Source: Crocinitomicaceae bacterium
GTDB taxonomy: Bacteria; Bacteroidota; Bacteroidia; Flavobacteriales_D; Crocinitomicaceae
DNA: 64,000 nucleotides
Direction: 5' to 3'
Assembly: GCA_022447665.1 (NCBI GenBank)
Contig: JAKVAQ010000024.1
Location: 27,463-91,462 of the forward strand
The notes under the pieces: model-generated
Told to the model about the DNA's origin: nothing
Database searches by the model: none
Seen by the model: the letters and a program-made list of their open reading frames with translations, nothing else
Shown: one piece after another, positions 47,602 to 56,742 of the stretch
Position numbering within the stretch: position 1 is the first letter of the stretch
Layout of the letters: each line of letters opens with the position of its first letter
Translations under genes and position numbers: made by a program

Positions 47602-47844
47602 ATGAGAAAACTTATCCTCCTCATAATTCTATCACCATTTTTGTTAATCGCTTGTTCAAAGACCTATACTTGTGAATGTTCGGAATACTTTAATGGTACT
47701 GATACAGCCTGGACAAAAAATATTGGAACAATCGAAATTGAAGCTAAAAAGAAAGTTGATGCTGAATCTTCTTGTGCTGCTCAAGAAGGGTTACCTCAAA
47801 CATTCGCTGGAAACGAATACGGCTTAACCTGCTCACTGAATTGA
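47602..47844 (+). CDS. Small Cys-rich lipoprotein
   Basis: An 80-residue lipoprotein (lipobox LIACS) with Cys pairs in TYTCECSEY and in SSCAAQ / LTCSLN. No family recognised. The last 49 bases overlap the 3' end of the convergent SpoIIE gene, so the two transcripts are complementary there. Confidence 0.7.
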   Translation: MRKLILLIILSPFLLIACSKTYTCECSEYFNGTDTAWTKNIGTIEIEAKKKVDAESSCAAQEGLPQTFAGNEYGLTCSLN

Positions 47845-49826
47845 ATAATGTTCTCCCCTGTTTGTTGACCCGTAAAACGCTTAGTATCAATAACAGCGAA
47901 ACTCACATCATCTGTTTGTTCCCAATCTCTTTTCCAGTCAACATAAGTTTTTTGTATTGTATTGGACAGATCGATTGTTGAACACGTACTGTTCTCATGA
48001 ATCACCTCTTTCACTCGTTTTAGTTTGAGTTTTTTCCCTTCGGGAAATTCAATTGGATCGCCGCCGAATTGATCTGTTAATCCATCTGAGAAAATTATAA
48101 TCTTATCCCCTTCCTCTAGCAACCAACTAAACTTCGTAAACTCAGCCATTTTCTTTCCATAAATCCAGCCTATAGGAACGCGATCTCCATTAATTGAAAC
48201 AAGCTTTCCGTTTCGAAGAATATTTAGATTGATTTGAGCACCAGAAAATAGTAGTTTATTACTTCCTTTTTCAAAGCGAATTAACCCTATATCCATGCCG
48301 TCTTTAACCTCAGAGTCTTCCCCTTCTTGTGAAAGTACTTCGGTAACCTTGCGGTTAAGGTAATCTAAGATTTCATTTGGCTCCTCAAGACTTTTATCGT
48401 TTACTGCGAAATTTAAAAAGCTTAAACCTAACACACTCATAAAAGCCCCAGGCACCCCATGCCCGGTACAATCAGCTAAAGCAAAATACGAAAATTCATC
48501 ATTTTCATAGTGCCAAAAGAAGTCTCCACAAATCGTTTCAAGCGGTTCTTGATAGAAACATGAATCAGGATATGCTTCGATCAGTTTTTTGTTTGAAGGA
48601 AATACTGAATTTTGGATACGACTGGCGTAGGAAATACTCTGCAACAATAATTTATTCTTTTCGTTAATCGAGTTTCTTGACTTTCGTAGCAAAAACTTCT
48701 GTATTTCTAATTTTTCTTTTTGCTCCTCTAAATCCGACTCTCTTTGTTTTGCTGATTCTCTGAAGTTCGTGAAATGATCGGCGATTTCAACTTGCAATGC
48801 GTATACATTCGTTTGAAGTTTTCCTATTTCATCATTTCGGTCAAATGGAGGAAACACTGTGACTTTCTCGAATCCTCCATTTACAAATCTCTCTAATTTT
48901 CTACTAAGCCTTTTCAGCGGTTGACTAATGATTTTTGCACTTGCGAACATTAAGACAATTAATCCAATTGCATACGAGAGCCCAGTCAATAAGACATACA
49001 CCTTTAGCTCCGCTAAGTAACTCTCTCTTTTTTCGCTAAAGGTATTGTTCAATTGAAATGCATGGTCTATTAGTGCATAGGATTGTGAATAGAGATCTTT
49101 TCTTAAACCTGATTTTTTTCCCCTTCCAATTTCCTTATCTAATTCTAAATATTGAGCGAAGCTATTTGCGTAGGCTTTTAATAATTTCGTTGCATAAATA
49201 TTAGAAGAATTCGTTTTTGAGATCCTTGTAATTTCAGCATCACATTGGTTCAGTAATTCGTTGGCATATTTCTGATCTCCTCTTAGTATATAATCCTTTT
49301 CTTTTCTTCTCAATTGAAGAATGGCAGATATGGGAATTACCGCATGAAAATCCTCTTCAAGCGTATGAATATACTCTCTAAACTCTCCAATTAAACCAAA
49401 ATTCTCATGCCCCCTTCTCCTTATTTTACTTTCAATTTCATTGAGACTTCTTCTGTAAATTGAAAGATCATCTCTTATTTCTTTGAAGTCATCAATCAAT
49501 CCAAAGCGATCAATTTTTGGGGTACTTAATAACAAAACTAGATCTTCATTAATTTGATCGATTTCATTGTTCATTTCGAACAACTCTTCACTTTCTCCTC
49601 TGATGTAAAAGAAATCAGATTTAGATTCTGAAAGCAGAAATTCTAGGTGGTGATTTTTAACCATAGAAAGGTTCTTCTCTAGCTTATGTAAACTCGCACT
49701 TATTTCTTGCATTTCATCCTCTTCAGAGGCATAATAAAACAAGAAAACTACAAGTCCCATGGTCAGTATAAACGTAACTCCTAAAAGAAAAATGATCTTG
49801 AAATGTAACGTTATTCTGCTCCACAT
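47796..49826 (-). CDS. Membrane sensor with HAMP-like linker and SpoIIE phosphatase
   Basis: A 676-residue protein. Two membrane helices (about residues 10-30: IIFLLGVTFILTMGLVVFLFYY; about 280-300: YVLLTGLSYAIGLIVLMFASAK) frame a helical periplasmic sensor, followed by a HAMP-like/coiled segment and a SpoIIE PP2C domain from about 430 (CGDFFWHYEN, ADCTGHGVPGAFMS, DGMDIGL, FSDGLTDQFGG). It resembles methyl-accepting-type sensors fused to phosphatase. It is a paralogue of the enzyme domain at 34542, with a different sensor. Confidence 0.92.
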   Translation of the reverse strand: MWSRITLHFKIIFLLGVTFILTMGLVVFLFYYASEEDEMQEISASLHKLEKNLSMVKNHHLEFLLSESKSDFFYIRGESEELFEMNNEIDQINEDLVLLLSTPKIDRFGLIDDFKEIRDDLSIYRRSLNEIESKIRRRGHENFGLIGEFREYIHTLEEDFHAVIPISAILQLRRKEKDYILRGDQKYANELLNQCDAEITRISKTNSSNIYATKLLKAYANSFAQYLELDKEIGRGKKSGLRKDLYSQSYALIDHAFQLNNTFSEKRESYLAELKVYVLLTGLSYAIGLIVLMFASAKIISQPLKRLSRKLERFVNGGFEKVTVFPPFDRNDEIGKLQTNVYALQVEIADHFTNFRESAKQRESDLEEQKEKLEIQKFLLRKSRNSINEKNKLLLQSISYASRIQNSVFPSNKKLIEAYPDSCFYQEPLETICGDFFWHYENDEFSYFALADCTGHGVPGAFMSVLGLSFLNFAVNDKSLEEPNEILDYLNRKVTEVLSQEGEDSEVKDGMDIGLIRFEKGSNKLLFSGAQINLNILRNGKLVSINGDRVPIGWIYGKKMAEFTKFSWLLEEGDKIIIFSDGLTDQFGGDPIEFPEGKKLKLKRVKEVIHENSTCSTIDLSNTIQKTYVDWKRDWEQTDDVSFAVIDTKRFTGQQTGENIIQFSEQVKPYSFPANV

Positions 49827-49899
49827 GGAACAAAGGTAATTCCACTACTTAAGGGGATGATAAGGACAATATTAATTAAACGTTAGGGTTGGATTAAAT

Positions 49900-51372
49900 C
49901 TACTTAACAACCAATTTTTCAACACTATACAATGAACCTTCCTCAAAGAATCTAACGAAATAAACACCATTAGAAAAAGTCGATATGTCAATGTCATGAT
50001 AGTTTTCATTGATAATACCAGAATGGACAACCTCTCCCTGCGCATTTGAAATTTGAAGATTCAGCGGTAATGACTGGTCTTGATCTAGCACCAATTGAAC
50101 CTGCTGATCTGCAGGGTTAGGAAATAAAACAAATCTATTCCGTAAGTCAACAGTAACAATATCACTAAACTCCCAGCTACCATCAAAATCAACTTGTTTA
50201 AGGCGGTAATAATTCATTCCCATTACTGGACGATCATCCCAGAATTCATAAGCTATTTCCACACTAGAATTACCCGCTCCAAGAACTTCTCCAAGAACAT
50301 CCCAATTGAGTCCATCAATAGATCTCTCAATAATAACCTTCTCGTTTTGAGTTTCTGAAAGCGTTTTCCACGAAAGCTTATTACCTTCTGAATAATTTTC
50401 CGCATCGAAATCCACCAACTCTACTGGCAAGGTTGCAGAGCAACCTGTAACCACAACATCAACCGAACTGGTCGTAGTTTGTCCACAAGCATCGGTAACC
50501 AACACAGAATAAGTATAAGTGCCATTTAGTGTATGGGTTACAACCTGAGTCGCGGTAGTAGCTCCATTACTCCATAAATAATCGTATGTAGGCACCCCAA
50601 AAGACGCTCCTGCATCAAGACTGACCAAGTCTCCGCAGGCCACAGCTATTGTGGTTGGGGCTCCACCTGCCAATGCTGTATTCTCTACTGTTTCACCTTC
50701 AATTGTTACACTAAAATCTGACAAAGGAAAGACACACCCCAAAGTAGCACAAGCTGCCGGTCCAAAACATGTTCTATACCAATTCATGTCAAAAACCATA
50801 TCATAAGGTGCACAAGAAGGAGCAGGAATACATGCGCTTATATCTGGATAAAGAGACAAGTCCGCCCCAGTACATGTTCCACCTCCAGCTACCGCACATC
50901 CCCAAAAACCACTAGTACATCCCAAATAATCAATATCTTGAACAGCGTCCCCTAACCAACATCCAGCTCCAGCACCATAATCAAAAGAAAACCTCACATC
51001 AGTAATCTCAGAATTTGCGGGAGTCGGCACAGTAACAGTATAAGTACAAGCTATTATAGCTGCACATGTAGGATTAAAAGCAGCTCCATCTGTTACGACG
51101 GCACTATTTGTTGATGTTACGGTTGCTCTAGAAAGAAAATCTTCGCTGGAAATTGTATCGTATGCTGAGAAAGATTCCGAGCTGGGATAGTAAACAATGT
51201 AAAACTTATCTGGATCATCTTCATCTATATAATAAAATGTAGTATCGGTACGTTTTTCAAGTACCTCAAAGCAATTGTCGTACGGGCCTCTATTCTCCAT
51301 TAAATGAACACCTTGGCCAAAAGAAACAGGTGCACAAAACAATAGCAATATTAGAAATATTCCCAACCTCAT
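49900..51372 (-). CDS. Secreted Cys-rich T9SS type A cargo with PKD-like domain
   Basis: A 490-residue exported protein: signal peptide LGIFLILLLFCAPVSFGQ. Residues about 100-225 are a Cys-rich segment (GCWLGDAV, CTSGFWGCAV, CIPAPSCAPYD, RTCFGPAACATLGC). Residues about 230-310 are PKD/SprB-like (TYDYLWSNGATTATQV). A FN3-like/T9SS linker (NKLSWKTLSETQNEKVIIERS) and T9SS type A tail (LFPNPADQQVQLVLD... GVYFVRFFEEGSLYSVEKLVVK) follow. Surface or secreted; function not assigned. Confidence 0.85.
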   Translation of the reverse strand: MRLGIFLILLLFCAPVSFGQGVHLMENRGPYDNCFEVLEKRTDTTFYYIDEDDPDKFYIVYYPSSESFSAYDTISSEDFLSRATVTSTNSAVVTDGAAFNPTCAAIIACTYTVTVPTPANSEITDVRFSFDYGAGAGCWLGDAVQDIDYLGCTSGFWGCAVAGGGTCTGADLSLYPDISACIPAPSCAPYDMVFDMNWYRTCFGPAACATLGCVFPLSDFSVTIEGETVENTALAGGAPTTIAVACGDLVSLDAGASFGVPTYDYLWSNGATTATQVVTHTLNGTYTYSVLVTDACGQTTTSSVDVVVTGCSATLPVELVDFDAENYSEGNKLSWKTLSETQNEKVIIERSIDGLNWDVLGEVLGAGNSSVEIAYEFWDDRPVMGMNYYRLKQVDFDGSWEFSDIVTVDLRNRFVLFPNPADQQVQLVLDQDQSLPLNLQISNAQGEVVHSGIINENYHDIDISTFSNGVYFVRFFEEGSLYSVEKLVVK

Positions 51373-51496
51373 ATCAACGTTAAGACAAAGTTAAGGCGAC
51401 CTGATTTTCGAAGCAAATAAAATTTAACAAATACTGTGTTTTTTTTCTCTTTAAATGTTCTAATTGTCAACCTTTTCAGATAATTTTACGACCGAT

Positions 51497-52114
51497 ATGA
51501 AGTATCTCATTTTTGGGTCGGTTGTTATTGCATCTCTAGTCGTAGGATTTTTCTTAGGGCGAATGACGATTAACACCCCTGAACCTGAGAATTTAATCAC
51601 GGACAGAACAATCATAAGAGATACCGTTATAAAAGAGAAAACGATTCAAATTGTTCAGTCTGAAGAAGAAGAAATGATTGAAGAAGAGGTTGAACTAGAC
51701 ACAACTTTAGTGGATATAGATAGTTTAAACCAAATTCAAGCCATTGAAGATAGTTTGAGCGGCTTATCGATTTCCCGTGAAATATTAATAAAATCTGAAA
51801 GTCTGCCTATTGCGTACCTTAATGAGGAACCCATAGAGGGCGATAGTATTTTGCGAGAATCATTGGGAATTAAGACCAATAAGAATAAATACATTTCAGT
51901 TGAGTATTGGCAATCTCCATTAAACTACGAAGGTTATAAATTATCTAAAGGAAAGCTTATTTTGTACGGAGTACCATCACAATTTGAGTTTGAGTTTGTG
52001 AAGAATGGTGATAAGAACTTCTTTGCATCAGACGAGATCTCTTACGCACTAAAAGAATCAGAGGAATTCATGCCTCTTGAGGTGGTCGCCCAATCAATAG
52101 TTTATGCAGATTAA
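51497..52114 (+). CDS. Membrane-anchored acidic protein, unknown function
   Basis: A 205-residue protein from ATG 51497 (an upstream in-frame start at 51464 lacks hydrophobic continuity). One N-terminal helix (YLIFGSVVIASLVVGFFLG) is followed by an acidic, coiled-coil-like stretch (SEEEEMIEEEVELD) and a C-terminal mixed region (YISVEYWQSPLNYEGYKLSKGK). It overlaps dapF by 11 bases and heads a dapF-GNAT-mltG cluster. Family not recognised. Confidence 0.7.
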   Translation: MKYLIFGSVVIASLVVGFFLGRMTINTPEPENLITDRTIIRDTVIKEKTIQIVQSEEEEMIEEEVELDTTLVDIDSLNQIQAIEDSLSGLSISREILIKSESLPIAYLNEEPIEGDSILRESLGIKTNKNKYISVEYWQSPLNYEGYKLSKGKLILYGVPSQFEFEFVKNGDKNFFASDEISYALKESEEFMPLEVVAQSIVYAD

Positions 52115-52880
52115 TTTTTGGAAGTATCAGGGAGCGGGGAATGATTTTATTATGGTGGATAACCGTGAAAAATCAATTGACTCTTCGAACATAGAGATAG
52201 TGAGAAAACTATGTAGTAGAAAATTCGGTATTGGTTCTGATGGAATGATTTTTATTGAACCTTCTGATAAAGCTGATTTTACTATGAATTTCTTCAATCC
52301 TGATGGAAGTAAAAGCTTTTGTGGAAATGGTAGTAGGTGTGCTGTAGCGTTTGCCAAGTTTATAGGTATTGATAAAGATAAAATGACCTTTGAGGCGATA
52401 GATGGACTGCACTACGCTGAAATAAAGAAAGATTCTATATCCATCAAAATGCATGATGTAGAAAAGGTGAATCAGCTCGAAGAAGCAAGTTTTACAGATA
52501 CCGGCTCTCCGCATTACATGAAGTTTTGCTCCGACGTGAGTCGCGTGGAGGTAAAGGAAGAAGGCAGTAAGATTCGTTATTCTGATCAGTACAAAACAGA
52601 AGGTGTAAACGTGAATTTTATCCAGGTTCTTGGCGAAAACCACATCAAAGTTCGTACATATGAGAGAGGGGTAGAGGATGAAACACTGGCCTGTGGAACG
52701 GGGGCCACTGCATGTGCCCTATCTTATCTTAATAAAGGTATTGATGGTAAACATCTTGTACGTGTAGATGTAGGTGGAGGAACATTATATATTCACTCCG
52801 AAAAAAACGGAAATGGATTCAAGAATATATGGCTTCAAGGCCCTGCAATTGCAGTTTTTAAGGGAAGTGTAGATGTATAA
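52104..52880 (+). CDS. dapF: Diaminopimelate epimerase
   Basis: A 258-residue epimerase with both catalytic cysteines: GNGSRCAVAF (about 72-81) and ETLACGTGATACA (about 195). It starts with INFWKYQGAGNDFIMVDNR, as in the family. It converts LL- to meso-DAP for lysine and peptidoglycan. Overlaps both neighbours by 8-11 bases. Confidence 0.95.
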   Translation: MQINFWKYQGAGNDFIMVDNREKSIDSSNIEIVRKLCSRKFGIGSDGMIFIEPSDKADFTMNFFNPDGSKSFCGNGSRCAVAFAKFIGIDKDKMTFEAIDGLHYAEIKKDSISIKMHDVEKVNQLEEASFTDTGSPHYMKFCSDVSRVEVKEEGSKIRYSDQYKTEGVNVNFIQVLGENHIKVRTYERGVEDETLACGTGATACALSYLNKGIDGKHLVRVDVGGGTLYIHSEKNGNGFKNIWLQGPAIAVFKGSVDV

Positions 52881-53376
52881 AGTTCAAGAAGTAAAAACTT
52901 TACTAGACAACGAATTTTCTGGTCAATATTTAGTGCTTATTAATCCCGAGAAGATACCTCATCTGATTGTGGTTAAGAACAATAAATATTTTTCCTTAAC
53001 GAACAAGGAATCTATTATTAATGAAGATTTTGGTCCATACCTAGAGAAATTAAAGAGAGCCAAAAGAAAGATTCTGTTTATAAAATTGAATGACTCTGAG
53101 GCTAATCTAGAAGAAACTTTTAGGAAATATTCAAGTGTAAATACTGATTCAATCACGTGTTTGTTACCGGTGAAAGAAAGTCTTCTTAAAAATTCGGATG
53201 CTAAATTCGTTTTTGAATTGATTCCTGAGCTTTATGCGAATAACCTTGTAGATTCTGTTTATCAATTAAATATGGAAAGGGACCTAACAGAATTAGGAGA
53301 TTTTAACTTGAACACCTATTCTCTTCAAGACATTTTTAACTACATTAATCACCTAAACAAAAGGAATGATCAATAA
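52873..53376 (+). CDS. Conserved-looking hypothetical protein between dapF and GNAT
   Basis: A 167-residue soluble protein with no signal peptide: an alpha/beta N-terminus (YLVLINPEKIPHLIVVKNNKYF), Lys-rich LKRAKRKILFIKLN, and helical end. No domain recognised. Overlaps dapF (8 bases) and the GNAT gene (11 bases), so it is translated within the cell-wall cluster and may serve it. Confidence 0.7.
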   Translation: MYKVQEVKTLLDNEFSGQYLVLINPEKIPHLIVVKNNKYFSLTNKESIINEDFGPYLEKLKRAKRKILFIKLNDSEANLEETFRKYSSVNTDSITCLLPVKESLLKNSDAKFVFELIPELYANNLVDSVYQLNMERDLTELGDFNLNTYSLQDIFNYINHLNKRNDQ

Positions 53377-53881
53377 AGAGAACATAAAACTTCGACTAAT
53401 CAGATCAAATGATTTTGAAGTTATTAACTCTTGGGAAAACAACCCTATTTATTGGTCTATTAGCGGAACTCAAGTACCTTTTTCAAAGGACCTTATAAAC
53501 GCTTATGTTAATGACTCACAGGACATTTACAAAGTAAAACAAGTTCGATTTATTATTTGTGATAAAACGAATGACAATGAAGTTCATGGTTCAATTGATT
53601 TATTTGATTTTGAACCGTATCATTTAAGAGCAGGTGTTGGAATACTAATTAATCCAAACTCAAGAAGAAAAGGTATTGCCGAAGAAGCGTTAAGGTTATT
53701 AGAGACCTATGCTAAAGCAAATCTTAACCTTCGCAACATGCACTGCAGCGTATTAAGCGATAACGAAGGAAGTATTAAATTATTTGAAAAAGCTGGGTTC
53801 AAAAAAATTGGAACCAGATTGGCATGGACCAACGTTAATGGGACATGGCTTGACGAACACATGTATCAAAAAGAACTTTAA
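53366..53881 (+). CDS. GNAT-family N-acetyltransferase
   Basis: A 171-residue RimJ/RimL-type GNAT: RLIRSNDFEVINSWEN, beta4 RAGVGILINPNSRRKGIAEEAL with the acetyl-CoA loop, and FEKAGFKKIG near the end. Substrate may be an amino acid or protein N-terminus. TAATG overlap with mltG, 11-base overlap with the upstream gene. Confidence 0.88.
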   Translation: MINKENIKLRLIRSNDFEVINSWENNPIYWSISGTQVPFSKDLINAYVNDSQDIYKVKQVRFIICDKTNDNEVHGSIDLFDFEPYHLRAGVGILINPNSRRKGIAEEALRLLETYAKANLNLRNMHCSVLSDNEGSIKLFEKAGFKKIGTRLAWTNVNGTWLDEHMYQKEL

Positions 53882-54942
53882 TGGCAGAGAAAAAGAAATC
53901 ATCAAAAAAGGTAGTTGCTCTAATAATCGTATTGATTTTAATTGGAGTGGGTTATGTTTTTGGTAAACCCTATTATGATTTGCATTTCAAAACCATCAAT
54001 AGTATAGAGGGAGAGACTAGCTTATTTATTCCTTCTGGCAGCGAAATCAAAGACGTAGCAGACATTATTCAGGAAAAAGGAATTTTAGACGCTGAAACTT
54101 TTGTTATTTACAGTGAAAAACTAGAATATACAGAAGATAAAGTAGAGTCAGGCAAATACAGTGTTACTCCTGGTATGAAGATTAAGTCTTTGATTTATGG
54201 GTTAAAAAATGGTAATCAAGAAGTCAAAGACGTTCGGATCACGTTCAACAATTGCAAGACATTGGAGGATATTGCAGGAAAGGCGACACGAAATATTGAA
54301 GCGGATAGTACTTCTTTAATTAACTACCTAAATGATCCTAAAACAAAAGAAAAATATCGCTTTCGAGATGAAACTTTTATTTCCATGTTTTTACCCGACA
54401 CCTATGAAGTTGGAGAGTGGGACATGACCGCAGAAGAGTTCACACAATTCATGGCAGACAAGTACAAAGCCTTTTGGGATGACGATAGAAAATCAAAGGC
54501 GAGCGCATTGAATCTTGAACAATCTGAAATTTCTACTGTAGCGTCGATTATAGAAGCCGAGCAAGGTATCAATACACAAGAATGGAAAACGATAGCTGGA
54601 CTCTATTTAAACCGCGTTAGAAAAGGGATGAAGTTAGAATCTGACCCTACGTTCAAGTTCTGTTGGGGAGGAGTGCTAGATACCGTACAACGTTTAACCA
54701 ATGAACATAAGTTTAAAGATTGTCCTTACAACACCTATCTATACGCTGGCTTACCTCCAGGACCGATTAGAAATCCTTCTAAAAAAGCATTGGACGCTGT
54801 GCTAAACGCAGAAGATCATGAATACATATTTATGTGCGCCAAACCAGATAATTCTGGGCTTCATAATTTCGCTGAAACCTATTCTCAACACCTAGAAAAT
54901 GCTAGAAAGTTTTGGGCTTACATGGACAGTAAAGACCTTTAA
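53881..54942 (+). CDS. mltG: Endolytic transglycosylase MltG
   Basis: A 353-residue protein with one N-terminal membrane helix (VVALIIVLILIGVGYVFG), a LysM-like segment (SLFIPSGSEIKDVADIIQ), and the YceG/MltG core with catalytic Glu in VASIIEAEQG plus YLNRVRKGMKLESDP and YNTYLYAGLPPGPIRNP. It cleaves nascent glycan strands in the membrane. Clustered with dapF. Confidence 0.94.
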   Translation: MAEKKKSSKKVVALIIVLILIGVGYVFGKPYYDLHFKTINSIEGETSLFIPSGSEIKDVADIIQEKGILDAETFVIYSEKLEYTEDKVESGKYSVTPGMKIKSLIYGLKNGNQEVKDVRITFNNCKTLEDIAGKATRNIEADSTSLINYLNDPKTKEKYRFRDETFISMFLPDTYEVGEWDMTAEEFTQFMADKYKAFWDDDRKSKASALNLEQSEISTVASIIEAEQGINTQEWKTIAGLYLNRVRKGMKLESDPTFKFCWGGVLDTVQRLTNEHKFKDCPYNTYLYAGLPPGPIRNPSKKALDAVLNAEDHEYIFMCAKPDNSGLHNFAETYSQHLENARKFWAYMDSKDL

Positions 54943-54943
54943 T

Positions 54944-55627
54944 TTATTCGTCCAAAAGAATATCAAATAACTCCTGAACTTTAGCCTCATATTCATCGTA
55001 ACTAAGCGGAGCTAACTCTGTAGGTCTATTAAATTCCTCTTCTTTTACCTCTCTCTGCGTGAAATTAGTAATCTCCATGTGCATCACAACACCATATCTC
55101 TCAATATCAAAGATTAATGGAACACCTGAAATGTCTTTATAAGAAGAATACCAGTAAGCTTTTTTAGGAGCTAAATGATCGCAAAACCAAGAATTATCGT
55201 GAATAATTGAATCAACCGGGTTCTTAACCGTATACTCAGAACCATATAGTCCTTGAATGCTATCTTGCTTCATTGTAGCATTTATTTTATAATCAGGTTG
55301 AGAAGCAATCATCTTTTGAACTTCATCTTCCGTTAAATCACAGAAATAGTTATCATTTCCAAACTCCATTCTCATTTCTATGCTCTTGTCCTTCTCATCG
55401 GAAACAATCTCCGTCTTGAAAATATTACCACGCTTAATCATTGATTTGATCTTAGTGTCTTTGAAGGTCAAAACTAATTTTTCTGGTAAAATTGCGGAAA
55501 CAAATCCTTCTACGTTAGTATAGGGATACGTAATGGTATATTCAATTTCTCCCTGCGGAATTCTGTTCTCTCCACATGAAGAGAAAACCAGGAGAATTAG
55601 ACCTAAAATAGGAAGCAAAAACTTCAT
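54944..55627 (-). CDS. Lipoprotein of unknown function
   Basis: A 227-residue lipoprotein (lipobox VFSSCGE). The mature part is beta-rich (IEYTITYPYTNVEGFVSAILPEKLVLTF, EYTVKNPVDSII, VPLIFDIERYGVVMHMEI), a LolA-like pattern that might be a lipoprotein-carrier or sensor fold, but no diagnostic motif is visible. Convergent with mltG, divergent from arginase. Confidence 0.75.
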   Translation of the reverse strand: MKFLLPILGLILLVFSSCGENRIPQGEIEYTITYPYTNVEGFVSAILPEKLVLTFKDTKIKSMIKRGNIFKTEIVSDEKDKSIEMRMEFGNDNYFCDLTEDEVQKMIASQPDYKINATMKQDSIQGLYGSEYTVKNPVDSIIHDNSWFCDHLAPKKAYWYSSYKDISGVPLIFDIERYGVVMHMEITNFTQREVKEEEFNRPTELAPLSYDEYEAKVQELFDILLDE

Positions 55628-55749
55628 TCTATGGTTGATAATGGTTTAGACAAATATATATATTTATTCATTGAAGGAACCCTTTTTATCGATAAATCAA
55701 AAAATAATACTCGCTAAAATTAAAAACGAAAAGTCCAACTTAAAAGAGC

Positions 55750-55757
55750 TAACTTTG
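55750..55757 (+). promoter_or_regulatory. -7 box of the arginase-argS transcript
   Basis: TAACTTTG exactly matches TAnnTTTG, 19 bases before the arginase ATG. No -33 TTG is evident. Confidence 0.5.
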
Positions 55758-55776
55758 GCCACCAAAAAAACATTCC

Positions 55777-56742
55777 ATGAACAACCATATTGTACTCATC
55801 GAAAACATGTCTGAAATCACCGCCGGAACTAGAGGCGCTAGTTTAGGAATGGGCGCGTTAAAAGTTGCCGCTAGAAACGCTCACAATGAGTACTTTGGAA
55901 ATTTTGAAACCAAAATCATTCAAAACGAAAACCATCTTTTAGATCGTGAAGTTCAATTCGAGTACGCTAAAAGAATTGATGGTTTGGAGAAGATTTATCA
56001 GCGCATGTCATCGACTGTTTCGGAGGTACTGGAAAGCGGTAAATTTCCAATTTGCATTTCGGGAGATCACGGTTCGGCCGGTGGAACAATTGCAGGTATA
56101 AAGAAGAACTTTCCAAATAAAAGGCTTGGTGTAATATGGATTGATGCACACGCAGATCTTCACACACCCTACACTACACCTTCAGGCAACATCCATGGAA
56201 TGCCACTTTCTACGGCGCTCAATGAAGATAATCTAGAGTCCCAAATTAATGATCCCTCTGAAAAAACTAAGGAGTTTTGGGAGAGCCTTCAAAATTTAGA
56301 GAATATAGCGCCAAAGATTCAAGCAGAGGACCTTATTTTTATTGGCGTTAGAGACACTGAAACTCCTGAAGATGAGCTAATCGCAAGAAAAGGCATTAAG
56401 AACTTTACTGTTGAAGAAGTAAGAGATAAAGGAACTTCTTTGGTAGTAGATGAAGTGTTGACGCAGCTTTCCGACTGCGATATAATTTATGTATCTTTTG
56501 ATGTAGATTCAATGGATTGTGATCTCGTTTCATACGGAACTGGAACCCCGGTTAAAAATGGACTTACACAAGAGGAAGCAGATTATTTCGTTAGGAGGTT
56601 TTCTGAAGAAGAAAAAACAGTTTGTTTAGAGGTGGTAGAAATAAATCCCTGTCTTGACAATAAAGTAAACACAATGGCCGAAACGGCTTTTAAAATATTA
56701 GATAACGCTACTACTGCGATACAAAATAAATTGAACCAATGA
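55777..56742 (+). CDS. rocF: Arginase family hydrolase
   Basis: A 321-residue ureohydrolase with the two-Mn site: GDHGSAGGTIAGI, WIDAHADLHTP, and SFDVDSMDCD, plus CLEVVEINP-like second-shell residues. It should hydrolyse arginine to ornithine and urea (agmatinase or formimidoglutamase are alternatives). Overlaps argS by 4 bases, an arginine-centred pair. Confidence 0.88.
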   Translation: MNNHIVLIENMSEITAGTRGASLGMGALKVAARNAHNEYFGNFETKIIQNENHLLDREVQFEYAKRIDGLEKIYQRMSSTVSEVLESGKFPICISGDHGSAGGTIAGIKKNFPNKRLGVIWIDAHADLHTPYTTPSGNIHGMPLSTALNEDNLESQINDPSEKTKEFWESLQNLENIAPKIQAEDLIFIGVRDTETPEDELIARKGIKNFTVEEVRDKGTSLVVDEVLTQLSDCDIIYVSFDVDSMDCDLVSYGTGTPVKNGLTQEEADYFVRRFSEEEKTVCLEVVEINPCLDNKVNTMAETAFKILDNATTAIQNKLNQ

